Translations under genes and position numbers: made by a program
NCBI RefSeq assembly: GCF_001570405.1
Contig: NZ_BBYM01000017.1
Coordinates: 186,001 to 250,000, forward strand
DNA length: 64,000 bases
DNA from: Microtetraspora niveoalba
GTDB lineage: Bacteria > Actinomycetota > Actinomycetes > Streptosporangiales > Streptosporangiaceae
Reading direction: 5' to 3'
Notes under the pieces: generated by a model
What the model saw: the letters and a program-made list of their open reading frames with translations, nothing else
Told to the model about the DNA's origin: nothing
The model's database searches: none
Part shown: piece after piece, positions 10,250-18,081 of the stretch
How the letters are laid out: each line of letters opens with the position of its first letter
Numbering within the stretch: the first letter of the stretch is position 1

Positions 10250-10440
10250 AGCCCCTTGACATGAAGCTCTTGGACGACCAGCGTTTCGCGCCGGCGCCAC
10301 CCTTGCCGCCGATTCGGTAGAGGATGGGGGGCTTGGGCATGCGGATGTCGTACGGGGCGCCGACCTCGGCGAAGGTCTGCTCGGTGATGCCGCCGAGTTC
10401 CAGCACGATGGCCCCGTTGTTGATTCTGAAGCCGTCGACG
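10250..10440 (-). pseudogene. Unidentified coding fragment with strong GC3 bias
   Basis: Minus-strand reading here gives FRINNGAIVLELGGITEQTF, then EVGAPYDIRMPKPPILYRIG, with nearly every third codon position G or C, as expected of real coding DNA. No start codon or family is recognised, and the frame enters the antisense of a ferredoxin-reductase remnant at its 5' side. It is probably the 3' part of a gene lost by rearrangement. Confidence 0.35.
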
Positions 10441-10935
10441 TCCGGCTCACCGACGGGACTGTGCTGTCGGCCGACCTGGTGGTGCCCGGGATCGGAGCGG
10501 TGCCCGCCACCGACTGGCTCGCCGGGTCCGGGCTGCCCCTGGACAATGGCGTCGCCTGCGGCCAGAACCTGTTCACCGGAGTCCCCGGCGTGTACGCCGC
10601 CGGGGACGTGGCACGTTGGCACAACCCGATGTTCGACCGGCTCATGCGGTTGGAGCACTGGACGAGCGCGGTCGAGCAGGGGGCGGTCGCGGTGCGCTCG
10701 ACCCCTGCAACGCCAAGCCCTACTCCACCGTGCCGTACTTCTGGTCGGACTGGTACGGCTCGCGAATCCAGTTCGTCGGAATCCCGGCCGCGGGCGAGAT
10801 CCGTGGGATCGACGGAGACCTGGGCGGGGACCGCTTCGTCGCTCTCTATCGAGAAGGCGACCGCCTGGCCGGAGCTCTGACGATGAACGGTCAGGCCCAG
10901 ATCATGAAGTACCGCGGGCGTATTGCCACGCTCAA
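10440..10935 (+). pseudogene. Ferredoxin/rubredoxin reductase (FAD-dependent), broken C-terminal part
   Basis: The remnant of a ferredoxin reductase that would pass electrons from NAD(P)H to a ferredoxin. The FAD-binding segment GVYAAGDVARWHNPMF and the reductase C-terminal domain (PYFWSDWYGSRIQFVGIP and QAQIMKYRGRIA) are recognisable. The N-terminal two thirds with the FAD and NAD Rossmann loops are missing. The two visible pieces are in different frames, joined near 10700 where one base appears to have been lost. No intact P450 or ferredoxin gene lies next to it. Confidence 0.8.
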
Positions 10936-11135
10936 CCAGTTCCGCCGTGCTGCCTGTCAGCCAAGCCCCTGGCAGCCCAGGCGTGCGTCGTGCCGCTTGT
11001 GCCGGACGCGTGCGGTGCTCACGGTTCGATCACATTTGCCTGTGGCCGCCGGATGTGCGTGCACCTCTATCAGCCGGCGGCCGTCCTCCTTCTCGACCGG
11101 TGTGACCAGCCGGGTTGACGCGAGGGAGGGTGCTG

Positions 11136-12608
11136 ATGACGGAGTACCGGTTCAACTCGCCGCCGGGGTGGCCGGCCCCGCCTCCTGGGTGGCGGCCTCC
11201 TCCTGGGTGGCAGCCGGACCCGTCCTGGCCACCGCCCCCGGCGGGCTGGCAGTTCTGGGTGGCCGACGCCCCACCCGCTCACGCCCCCGTTCCGCCGCCT
11301 GCTCCTGCTCCTGCTGGGCCGACCGGCCGTCACGCCATGCCGGTCCGTGAGGCTCCCGTAGTTCCCGTGTCGGAACGTTCCGGCGGCGGGCTGTTCGGCG
11401 GCAAGAAGCGGCTGGAGGCGGAGAACGCCCAACTGCGGGAGTGGGTCGAGCGGCTCGGTGGCCTGGACGCGATGCAGATCACCGCCGCGACCGAGCAACT
11501 GCGCGGGGAGCAGGCCCGATTGCAGGCGGCGATCCAGGACGCCGATCACCGGCTGAGGAAGATCGAGGCGCAGGTCGTGCAGACCGAGGACGTCGCCCTG
11601 CTGCAGGAGGCCGGCGTCTATGAGTACCAGCATCCCCTCAGCGACGCAGTCGCGTACAAGGCGAAGCTGGCCGAGGTCAAGGACAAGATCAAGAGCATGG
11701 CCCGCGCCGGGCAGGCTGTGCTGGGCGCGACGAACTGGACGGTCAACGGTTCCGCTGCCGAGGGGCGGCGGATGGTGCGGGACTTCTCCAAGCTGATGCT
11801 CCGCGCCTACAACGCCGAGGCCGACAACTGCGTACGCACGATGCGGCCGTACAAGCTGCAGTCGGCGATCGACCGGCTGAGCAAGGCCGGCGAGGCCATC
11901 GTCAAGCTCGGCAAGACGATGCACATCCACGTCAGCGACGACTACCACCGCTTACGGGTGTACGAGCTGCAGCTGACCGCCGACTACCTGGCCAAAGTCG
12001 AGGAGGAAAAGGAACAGGTCCGCGCCCAGCGGGAGCGGCAGCGGGAGGAGGAGGCCGCGCGCCGGGAGTTCGAACGCGAGAAGGCCCGCCTGCGCAAGGA
12101 GGAGTCCCACTACCGCACCGCGCTGGCCAAGCTGCTGGCGAACGGCGACACGGCGGGCGCGGAGGAGTTGAAGGCGAAGCTGGAGGAGATCGGCGCCGCG
12201 GTCGCCGATGTGGAGGCGCGCGAGGCCAACATCCGGGCGGGCTATGTGTATGTGATCTCCAACATCGGCGCGTTCGGCGAGAACGTCGTGAAGATCGGCA
12301 TGACCCGGCGGCTGGAGCCCGAAGACCGGGTGCGCGAGCTGGGGGACGCCTCGGTGCCGTTCAAGTTCGACACCCACGCACTGATCTTCAGCGACGACGC
12401 CGTCTCCCTCGAAGGCCGGCTCCACGACGAACTGCGCGAGCGGCGCGTCAACAAGGTCAACCCCCGCCGTGAGTTCTTCTACGCCACACCAGCGGAGGTC
12501 CGCGACCTGCTGGAGAAGATCGCCGGCCAGCACCTGCTGGAGTACCGCGACGTGCCCGAGGCGTTGGAATGGCGACAGTCGGCCCACGGCACTGCACCCG
12601 CAGTCTGA
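11136..12608 (+). CDS. DUF4041 protein with C-terminal GIY-YIG-type (T5orf172/Mug113) nuclease domain
   Basis: A 490-residue protein. Residues 1-45 contain Pro-Gly-Trp repeats (PPGW x3 and PPAGW). A coiled-coil region follows (about 85-150, from KKRLEAENAQLREWVERLGG), then a DUF4041-like region and a second long charged coiled coil (about 285-330). The C-terminus (from about 370) is a T5orf172/Mug113 GIY-YIG domain with YVYVISN, ENVVKIGMTRR and the presumed catalytic Glu in SLEGRLHDELRERRVNKVNP. The domain predicts metal-dependent DNA nicking or cleavage; similar proteins occur in phages and in defence or mobile regions. GGGAGGG just upstream of the ATG at 11136 fixes the start. It is convergent with the next gene. 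Confidence 0.82.
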   Translation: MTEYRFNSPPGWPAPPPGWRPPPGWQPDPSWPPPPAGWQFWVADAPPAHAPVPPPAPAPAGPTGRHAMPVREAPVVPVSERSGGGLFGGKKRLEAENAQLREWVERLGGLDAMQITAATEQLRGEQARLQAAIQDADHRLRKIEAQVVQTEDVALLQEAGVYEYQHPLSDAVAYKAKLAEVKDKIKSMARAGQAVLGATNWTVNGSAAEGRRMVRDFSKLMLRAYNAEADNCVRTMRPYKLQSAIDRLSKAGEAIVKLGKTMHIHVSDDYHRLRVYELQLTADYLAKVEEEKEQVRAQRERQREEEAARREFEREKARLRKEESHYRTALAKLLANGDTAGAEELKAKLEEIGAAVADVEAREANIRAGYVYVISNIGAFGENVVKIGMTRRLEPEDRVRELGDASVPFKFDTHALIFSDDAVSLEGRLHDELRERRVNKVNPRREFFYATPAEVRDLLEKIAGQHLLEYRDVPEALEWRQSAHGTAPAV

Positions 12609-12635
12609 GGCCTGCAGGGCGGGAGGATCGACTGG

Positions 12636-13415
12636 TCAGTGTGGCCAGGGGAAGCCGAGGCGGTCGGCATAGTCTGGGTGACCGCCGACGACCCTGGCCC
12701 AGGTTTTAGGGTCGGTGCGCTGGAGGCGGTCGGCCAGATGAGCGACCTGGGCGTCGAGGTCGCTGTCGTCGATCGGGATGACCCATTCGAACTGGAGCCA
12801 CGGATCGTGGTCATCCGGCGATGAAGGGCGGCGCGGGTACCGGAAGAACATTCTGATCCTGTCCTGCTCCCCGTTATGCGCGAACACGCCCCAGAAATCG
12901 CAGTGCCAGGCCGAGAGCAGTCCCGGCTCGTCCCGTAGGCGCCGGTCGAACTCGCGGGCCAGGCCGCGGGCGGGCCATTCCGATCCGTGGTCGCGTCCGG
13001 CCCGGGCGATCGTCGCTGCGTACTGTTCCGCGTGGAAGCGGAACGGCGGCAGCGTGACCGTTCCGTCGGGATCGCGCCAGTCGCGCCAGACGACGGTGTC
13101 GCCGTCGCGCACGATGGTGACGTAGAGGGCTCCGCAGCAGCCCTCGGTGCAGTACGCCTCGGCCAGCCGTACCTCGTGAGGCCGGTCGGTGGCCTCCGGA
13201 GCGCCGAGCAGATCCTCCGGCTGGTACGGCAGGCCCTTGCGGAACGCTTCCGCGATCACCGGTCGGCCGTTCACCAGCAGCCGGGTCTCGACCGGGCCGG
13301 GCCGCAGGGGATCGGGGACGGCGACATGGATGGCCAGCCGGTCGTGCCCCGCCTCGTCCGGCGATGCCAGGTCGGGGAACGATCTGGCGATGGCACGGGC
13401 CGGAGTAATTGTCAA
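12636..13415 (-). CDS. Hypothetical protein, actinomycete type
   Basis: About 259 residues if a TTG at 13415 is used. No known domain is recognised. Visible traits are a Cys-rich patch YCTEGCCGALYVTIVRDG near the middle, several Trp/Arg-rich strands (VVWRDWRDP, WHCDFWGVFAHNG) and an acidic C-terminal part with EWVIPIDDSDLDAQVAHLAD. It looks like a soluble beta-rich protein. The start is doubtful: no ribosome-binding site is obvious, and the presumed end of the IS256-type element lies only 4 bases upstream, so the N-terminus may have been replaced or lost by the insertion. Confidence 0.6.
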   Translation of the reverse strand: MTITPARAIARSFPDLASPDEAGHDRLAIHVAVPDPLRPGPVETRLLVNGRPVIAEAFRKGLPYQPEDLLGAPEATDRPHEVRLAEAYCTEGCCGALYVTIVRDGDTVVWRDWRDPDGTVTLPPFRFHAEQYAATIARAGRDHGSEWPARGLAREFDRRLRDEPGLLSAWHCDFWGVFAHNGEQDRIRMFFRYPRRPSSPDDHDPWLQFEWVIPIDDSDLDAQVAHLADRLQRTDPKTWARVVGGHPDYADRLGFPWPH

Positions 13416-13418
13416 ATT

Positions 13419-13432
13419 CTGTGGATCGCGGG
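13419..13432 (+). repeat. Putative left inverted repeat of IS256-type element
   Basis: CTGTGGATCGCGGG here matches the reverse complement of 15281-15294 at 13 of 14 positions, the first 11 without mismatch. The pair brackets the transposase and the HAD gene. No convincing 8-9 bp target duplication was found outside the repeats. Confidence 0.5.
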
Positions 13433-13436
13433 TGAT

Positions 13437-13934
13437 TCACAAGGATCGAAGCCATTGATCGAGGGCTACGAAGTCTTCGTCGGCGAGTCCCCTGTATGAC
13501 TCCACGTGGTGAAGGAGAGCCCGACCGCTATGGTGCGCGGAGACCCACTCCCTATCGGCGTCGGTGATCTCGTCGTCGACCCAGGCGAACGGGCGTCCGG
13601 CCGCCCAGTTCACCACGGTCCGTGTCTTCCAGCAGAGCCCGAACCATTGGTCCTCACGTTTGTGGTGGTCGGTTGGCTCCGGCCAGCTCACGACAGGCAG
13701 TCGCGGCAGCCCGATCCGGGGCGCTATCTCGCCATTCGCCTCCTCTTCCCAGGTTGTCGCCCAGACGAGTTGGCAGGGCAGCGCTGCCAGCCGACTCCCC
13801 ATCTCGGAGGTGAGCCGCGCCAAGCGCGAGTCCGGCGTAGTACCCCGCGGTGCGCGTTGCGGATCCTCGCCGAAGGGGAGAAGCGGTCCGTCGACGTCGA
13901 GGAAGAGCAGCGGGCGTTCGGCATGATCGGTCAT
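13437..13934 (-). CDS. HAD-domain protein (phosphatase-like), possible IS passenger
   Basis: A 165-residue HAD-superfamily protein. The nucleophile motif is LLFLDVDGPLLPFG near residue 9, a later Thr-containing strand is LVWATTWEEEAN, and the acidic motif is AWVDDEITDADREW, so all core HAD elements are present. It resembles the secondary-HAD proteins linked to nucleic-acid repair, but the substrate is unknown. Its ATG overlaps the transposase TGA (ATGA at 13931-13934), implying translational coupling. The stop codon lies about 5 bases inside the presumed left inverted repeat, so the gene seems carried inside the element. Confidence 0.75.
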   Translation of the reverse strand: MTDHAERPLLFLDVDGPLLPFGEDPQRAPRGTTPDSRLARLTSEMGSRLAALPCQLVWATTWEEEANGEIAPRIGLPRLPVVSWPEPTDHHKREDQWFGLCWKTRTVVNWAAGRPFAWVDDEITDADREWVSAHHSGRALLHHVESYRGLADEDFVALDQWLRSL

Positions 13935-15198
13935 GCTGCGCTGACCTCGTCACGTTCGATGAGCACGCCGCGTTCGAAGCGGGCTCCGGCACGTACGAGA
14001 GCCATCAGGTGAGGTGCGTTGACCGCGCGCCAACGGGCCTGGGCCGACTCGATCAGCTTGAACGCCATGGCCAACCCGGCCGCCCGCGAGCCCGGCCCCT
14101 TGGTGACCTTGGTGCGGTGCCGGACGGTTGCGAACGTCGACTCGATCGGATTCGTCGTGCGCAGATGGATCCAGTGCTCGGCCGGGAAGTCGTAAACGCC
14201 AGCAACTCCTCGACGTCATCGACGACCTTGGCCACCGCCTTGCCGTACTTGGCGCCGTAAGCCGCCCGGAACGCCGCCACCGGCGCGTGCTCCTTGTCCT
14301 CGGCGTTCCAGATCTCCGCCAGCGCCTTCTTCGCTCCTGGGTGCGCGGACTTCGGCATGGCCCCGAGAACGTTTGCGATCTTATGAAACCAGCACCTCTG
14401 GCCTCTGGTCTGCGGAAACACCTCACCCAGCGCGCCCCAGAACCCCAGCGCGCCATCCGCAACCGCCGGCACCGGAGCGCACATGCCGCGGCGTTTGGCA
14501 TCGCGCAGCAGGTCCGCCCACGACTCGGTGGATTCGCGGTAGCCGTCGGCCAGCGCGACGAGCTCCTTACGGCCGTCGGAGCGCACCCCGATCATCACCA
14601 GCAGGCACAGGCGCTGTTCGTCCAGGCGGACATTGACATGGATGCCGTCGGCCCACAGGTAGACGTAGTCCACGCCCGACAGGTCCCGGGCGGCGGATGC
14701 GCGCTGCTCGGCTGTCCACTGCTCGGTCAGCCTCGTGATCACCGATGCCGACAGGCCGGCCGTCGAGCCGAGGAACCGCCCGAGCGCGGCGGTGAAGTCG
14801 CCGGACGACAGTCCGTGCAGATACAGCAGCGGCAGCACCTCGCTGACCTTAGGCGTCTTGCGGCACCACGGCGGCAGGATGGACGAGGCGAACCGCTTGC
14901 GCTCGCCGGTGACCGGATCAGTGCGCTTGTCGTTGACCCGGGGCGCGCGAACCTCGATCGCGCCGGCCGCGGTCAGAACCTCGCGCGGGGCGTGGGAGCC
15001 GTTGCGCACCACCAGGCGACGGCCGCCTGCGTCGCGCTCGTCGGCGAAGGCGGCGATATAGGCGTCCACCTCGGCCTGCAAAGCGGCGGCCAGCATACGG
15101 CGGGCGCCCTCGCGAACGATCTGATCGATCAGCGCGGCTGAGTCGGTCGCCGGGTGGCTGTCGTCGGAGGGGAGATCAGGGACTACGGTGAGCGGCAC
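13931..15198 (-). pseudogene. IS256-family transposase, single frameshift near C-terminus
   Basis: A mutator-type transposase of about 422 residues if one base is restored. The DDE domain is visible with VDYVYLWADGIHVNVRL (first Asp), VADGALGFWGAL (second Asp) and QRCWFHKIANVL. At 14194-14196 the frame breaks: the coding strand reads TTT where a fourth T would restore the expected LLAFYDFP sequence and continue to ERDEVSAA with a stop at 13931. The third catalytic residue lies after the break, so as written the protein is inactive, although a homopolymer sequencing error is equally possible. Start at 15198. The stop overlaps the HAD gene start. Confidence 0.85.
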
Positions 15199-15280
15199 GG
15201 GTGTGCCTTCCCGACCGACGCGGCAACGTCGGCCTTATCTCGAAACCATCATCGGGTGATCCGGGAAGGTACACCCCTTC

Positions 15281-15294
15281 CCGGCGATCCACAG
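15281..15294 (-). repeat. Putative right inverted repeat of IS256-type element
   Basis: The partner of 13419-13432. It lies about 83 bases upstream of the transposase start, a usual distance for an IS256 terminus. Confidence 0.5.
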
Positions 15295-15334
15295 GTTTCG
15301 ATCATTGCTCCTCAGCCCATCCTCAGCCGCCGTG

Positions 15335-15940
15335 TCAGGCAGGGCGGAGGAGAGCAACCAGGAAGCTCGAGTCATCCCTGAACGGACGCAGGTCCCAGGT
15401 GGACAGCAGCAGGTCGGGTTCGAGCGCGCAGGCCGCCGCGTCCACAAAGAACTCGCTGAACTCGTAACCGCGGCCGACGCCGAAACCGACAATGGCCCGG
15501 CCCCCAGGTGCGAGGTGCGCACGGAACCGTCTCAGCACTTCACGACGCGTGCTTGGCGCGAGGAACGTCATCACGTTCCCAGCGCAGACGATGGCATCGA
15601 ACAGCGTGGTGATGCCCTGTGCGGGAAGGTCGAGTTCGGCCAGGTCGCCAACCAGCCATCGTGGCCCGGGGTGGTCCTGCTCGGCGGCCTCGATCAGAGC
15701 CGGGTCGACATCGACGCCCACGACGTCGTGGCCGGCCTCGGCCAACGCGCCACCGACCCGGCCGGACCCGCAGCCGGCGTCGAGGATGCGGGCGCGGCGC
15801 GCCACCATGGCGTCCACAAGGCGGGCTTCCCCGGCGAGGTCGTCACCGGCGCGCGCCATGGAACGAAATCGCTCGATGAACCAGCTGGAGTGATCAGGGT
15901 CGGCGGCAACCTTCTGCATCCAGATGCTCTGTTCAACCAT
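15335..15940 (-). CDS. Class I SAM-dependent methyltransferase
   Basis: A 201-residue cytoplasmic methyltransferase with the standard SAM-binding motif I RILDAGCGSGRVGGALAEAG near residue 52, the acidic motif II VVGVDVDPALIEAA and the post-motif strand DAIVCAGNVMTFL. It resembles small actinomycete methyltransferases of the Methyltransf_25/11 type that act on small molecules. The ATG at 15940 has a GGGAGA element about 8 bases upstream. The acceptor substrate cannot be told from sequence. It sits just outside the right end of the IS256-type element and reads towards it. Confidence 0.85.
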   Translation of the reverse strand: MVEQSIWMQKVAADPDHSSWFIERFRSMARAGDDLAGEARLVDAMVARRARILDAGCGSGRVGGALAEAGHDVVGVDVDPALIEAAEQDHPGPRWLVGDLAELDLPAQGITTLFDAIVCAGNVMTFLAPSTRREVLRRFRAHLAPGGRAIVGFGVGRGYEFSEFFVDAAACALEPDLLLSTWDLRPFRDDSSFLVALLRPA

Positions 15941-16116
15941 GCCTGCATTCTCCCGGACCGGAGGAGGCGATTCGCGACCACCGAACGGATGCCCACTGCC
16001 TGCACAACACTTGTGAGCAACCCCAGCAGACTCGGCAATCGGCGGAGATCCAGTTTCGACGGATGGATGTGGAAGATCACCTGTCTACTGGATCTCCGAT
16101 CCCGTGTCTGGGGAAC

Positions 16117-16798
16117 TCACATTCTTGACAGCTTCACGAGCGCCTTGACTACCCGGCCTCGGGGCAACATCCGCCGCACCCACAGCTCGTCATTCACCCG
16201 TGGACCCTTCTCACGAAGATCACCGTCTTCGAGTCCGTCCCAGCCGTCCTATGCAGACAGGGCCACAGCGCTCCACGTCGAAACCGAGACGTCTTCCCCG
16301 TCGGGCATGACCTTGCCGGGCCGAATGCCCCGCCGGTCGAACTCAGCGCACAAAGGCTCCAGCGCAGCATCCGGGTCGAAGTAGAACTCGCTCTCGCGAA
16401 TCCGCCAGAACCGCCAGTCTGCCCGCTTGAGTTCGCGCTCCCGGTCCAGGTCGGCCGCGCGCTGTTCCGGCGTAGCGTCCGGTCCCCTTACCCAGCTTGC
16501 CGATGTGGTCCTGGTAGGCGCGTAGTGCCGTGGTCTGCCGGGCGTTCATCCGACTCCGTGCAGCCTGCCATGCCTGCTCGGCGGCGAGCTCCGCGGTCAG
16601 CCGCATCTCCCCTGCGGTGGCGGCCTCGAGCTCGCTTCCCAGCCGCTGTTCGAGGCCCGGCCGCCGCTGCTGGGTGAAGACCGTACGCGCCTTGGCCCAT
16701 GCCCAGGCGCGATCCCAGGTGGTGAAATGAGAGTGCCATGCGCCGGCTTCTGTGAGCAGAGTCGGCAACGCCGGGGGGATGATGGATCCTCCCGGCAT
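16117..16798 (-). pseudogene. Remnant of a large superfamily 1 (Upf1/AAA-12-like) helicase
   Basis: Two pieces of one large helicase-type protein are joined with the core missing. The upstream piece, WDRAWAWAKARTVFTQQ to TTALRAYQDHIGKLGKGTG, resembles the region before the helicase motifs in big actinomycete AAA-type helicases. At about 16480 the frame changes to the C-terminal tail, ERELKRADWRFWRIRESEFY then FDPDAALEPLCAEFDRRGIR, ending at 16117. All ATPase motifs between the two are deleted, and the N-terminus is absent. Such proteins are often found in defence or nuclease clusters, but this one cannot be functional. Confidence 0.6.
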
Positions 16799-16977
16799 CT
16801 CCTCCGCGCAAGCCGCCCTGTTTCAAGCGTTTCCTGCTTTCCAAAGCGGGACCGACGGCGAGTCGATACGTCGATGTCACGCAGAATGCGACCCCGCGGC
16901 GATGAGCAGCCCCTCGCGTTCGGCCGGTGACGCACACGCCGACCTGGAGAACCGCCGTACGGCGGGCAAGATCGTTC

Positions 16978-17985
16978 TTATCCCTTGGCGTGGCCCGCTT
17001 CGCGAACATGAGCAGGCCGGCGGAACGTGGCGCGGTAGTCCCGCGGCCGCTGGCCCGTGTGCCGGGCGAAGATGGCGCTGAAGGTGCTCGTGTCCGCGTA
17101 TCCGAGGTCGGCGGCGATGCGCGCGACGGTCCGGTCGGTCGTCTCCAGCAGATGACGAGCCCTGCGGACCCGAGCGGATTGCAGGTACGCCAGCGGGGTC
17201 TGGCCGGCCTCCTCACCGAAGCGGCGGAGCATGGTTCGCGTGCTCACGTGAAACGCTTCGGCGAGGATGGACAGGTCGTAGCGCGCCCCGAGATTCTGGT
17301 CGAGCCACCGCTTCACCGCGAGTGAGAACTCACGGCCGACGGCGGGCATCAGCGCCAGGTCGACGTAGGGAGCCTGGGTGGAGCGTGCGTCGTCGACGAG
17401 CGCGATGCGTGCGGTGCTGCGGGCGACGCGGGGGCCGTCGTGCTCACGGATCAACTGGAGTGCGAAGTCGTACATGGCGCTGAAGGCGGCGGTCGTCGTC
17501 ACACCGCGATCGGTGACCACGAGGTGCTCGGGGCGCACCTTCACGTCGGGGTAGCGACGGGCGAGCTGGTCCGCGAACAGCCAGGACGTCGTCGCCTCGC
17601 GCCCGTCGAGCAGGCCGGCCTCGGCGACGAGGAAGGCGCCGACACAGATCGACACGACGGCGATGCCGGAGGCGGCCTGCGACCGGATCGACGCCACTTC
17701 GGGCCTCAGGTTCGCGAGCGTCGCGTCGAGATCGAGCTTGGGCGAAAGCTCGAAACCCGGCACGATCAGGACGTCGACGGGGCGCAAGGCCGTGGCCTCG
17801 ATGGCCCGGCCGCCGGACACGACCACCCGCCGCCGGGGCGAGACGACGGACACCTCGTGCGGCGGTCGATCCGCCCCTTGCGCCGCCGCGATGTGATCGG
17901 CCATGAACAACAGGTCGGGGATCCCGAACACCTCTGAGGCGAAGCAGCCGGGATACGCCAGCACGCCCAGGCGCAGCGGTTTCAT
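16978..17985 (-). CDS. GlxA-type transcriptional regulator (DJ-1/PfpI domain plus AraC HTH)
   Basis: A 335-residue regulator. Residues 5-190 form a DJ-1/PfpI-like domain with the elbow sequence VVSICVGAFLVAEAGLLDG and the following TTSWLFADQLARRYP. The C-terminal 100 residues hold two AraC helix-turn-helix units (LSILAEAFHVSTRTMLRRFG; IAADLGYADTSTFSAIFARH). Such GlxA proteins sense metabolites or stress. The ATG at 17985 has GGAGG 4 bases upstream. It is divergent from a dienelactone-hydrolase-like gene, and the 96-base gap holds several palindromes that could be its operators. Confidence 0.88.
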   Translation of the reverse strand: MKPLRLGVLAYPGCFASEVFGIPDLLFMADHIAAAQGADRPPHEVSVVSPRRRVVVSGGRAIEATALRPVDVLIVPGFELSPKLDLDATLANLRPEVASIRSQAASGIAVVSICVGAFLVAEAGLLDGREATTSWLFADQLARRYPDVKVRPEHLVVTDRGVTTTAAFSAMYDFALQLIREHDGPRVARSTARIALVDDARSTQAPYVDLALMPAVGREFSLAVKRWLDQNLGARYDLSILAEAFHVSTRTMLRRFGEEAGQTPLAYLQSARVRRARHLLETTDRTVARIAADLGYADTSTFSAIFARHTGQRPRDYRATFRRPAHVREAGHAKG

Positions 17986-18010
17986 GGCTCCTCCAACTCC
18001 CCACGGCGGT

Positions 18011-18066
18011 GGCGGTATCGCCGCTCCATATGGCGATATCGCCACTTCTCGTGGGGACAGTGTCCC
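18011..18066. promoter_or_regulatory. Palindromic operator-like sites in divergent promoter
   Basis: Three dyads are packed in the gap between the GlxA-type regulator and the hydrolase: GGCGGTATCGCC at 18011-18022 (one mismatch), the perfect palindrome GGCGATATCGCC at 18032-18043, and GGGACA-G-TGTCCC at 18054-18066. The first two are 21 bases apart centre to centre, two helical turns, as expected for cooperative binding of a dimeric regulator. Confidence 0.5.
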
Positions 18067-18081
18067 AGCACACTCTCGATC

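Larger units (their letters stand above)
13419..15294 (-). mobile_element. IS256-type insertion element with HAD passenger gene
   Basis: A 1,876-base unit bounded by a 14-base imperfect inverted repeat (13419-13432 and 15281-15294), containing the transposase and a translationally coupled HAD gene. The length is above the usual 1.3-1.5 kb of the family because of the extra gene. The boundaries are inferred from the repeats alone. Confidence 0.5.

Noticed and set aside
13400-13420. 8-9 bp target-site duplication flanking the IS256-type element
   Set aside because: Bases outside the two inverted repeats do not match convincingly, so no duplication is claimed.
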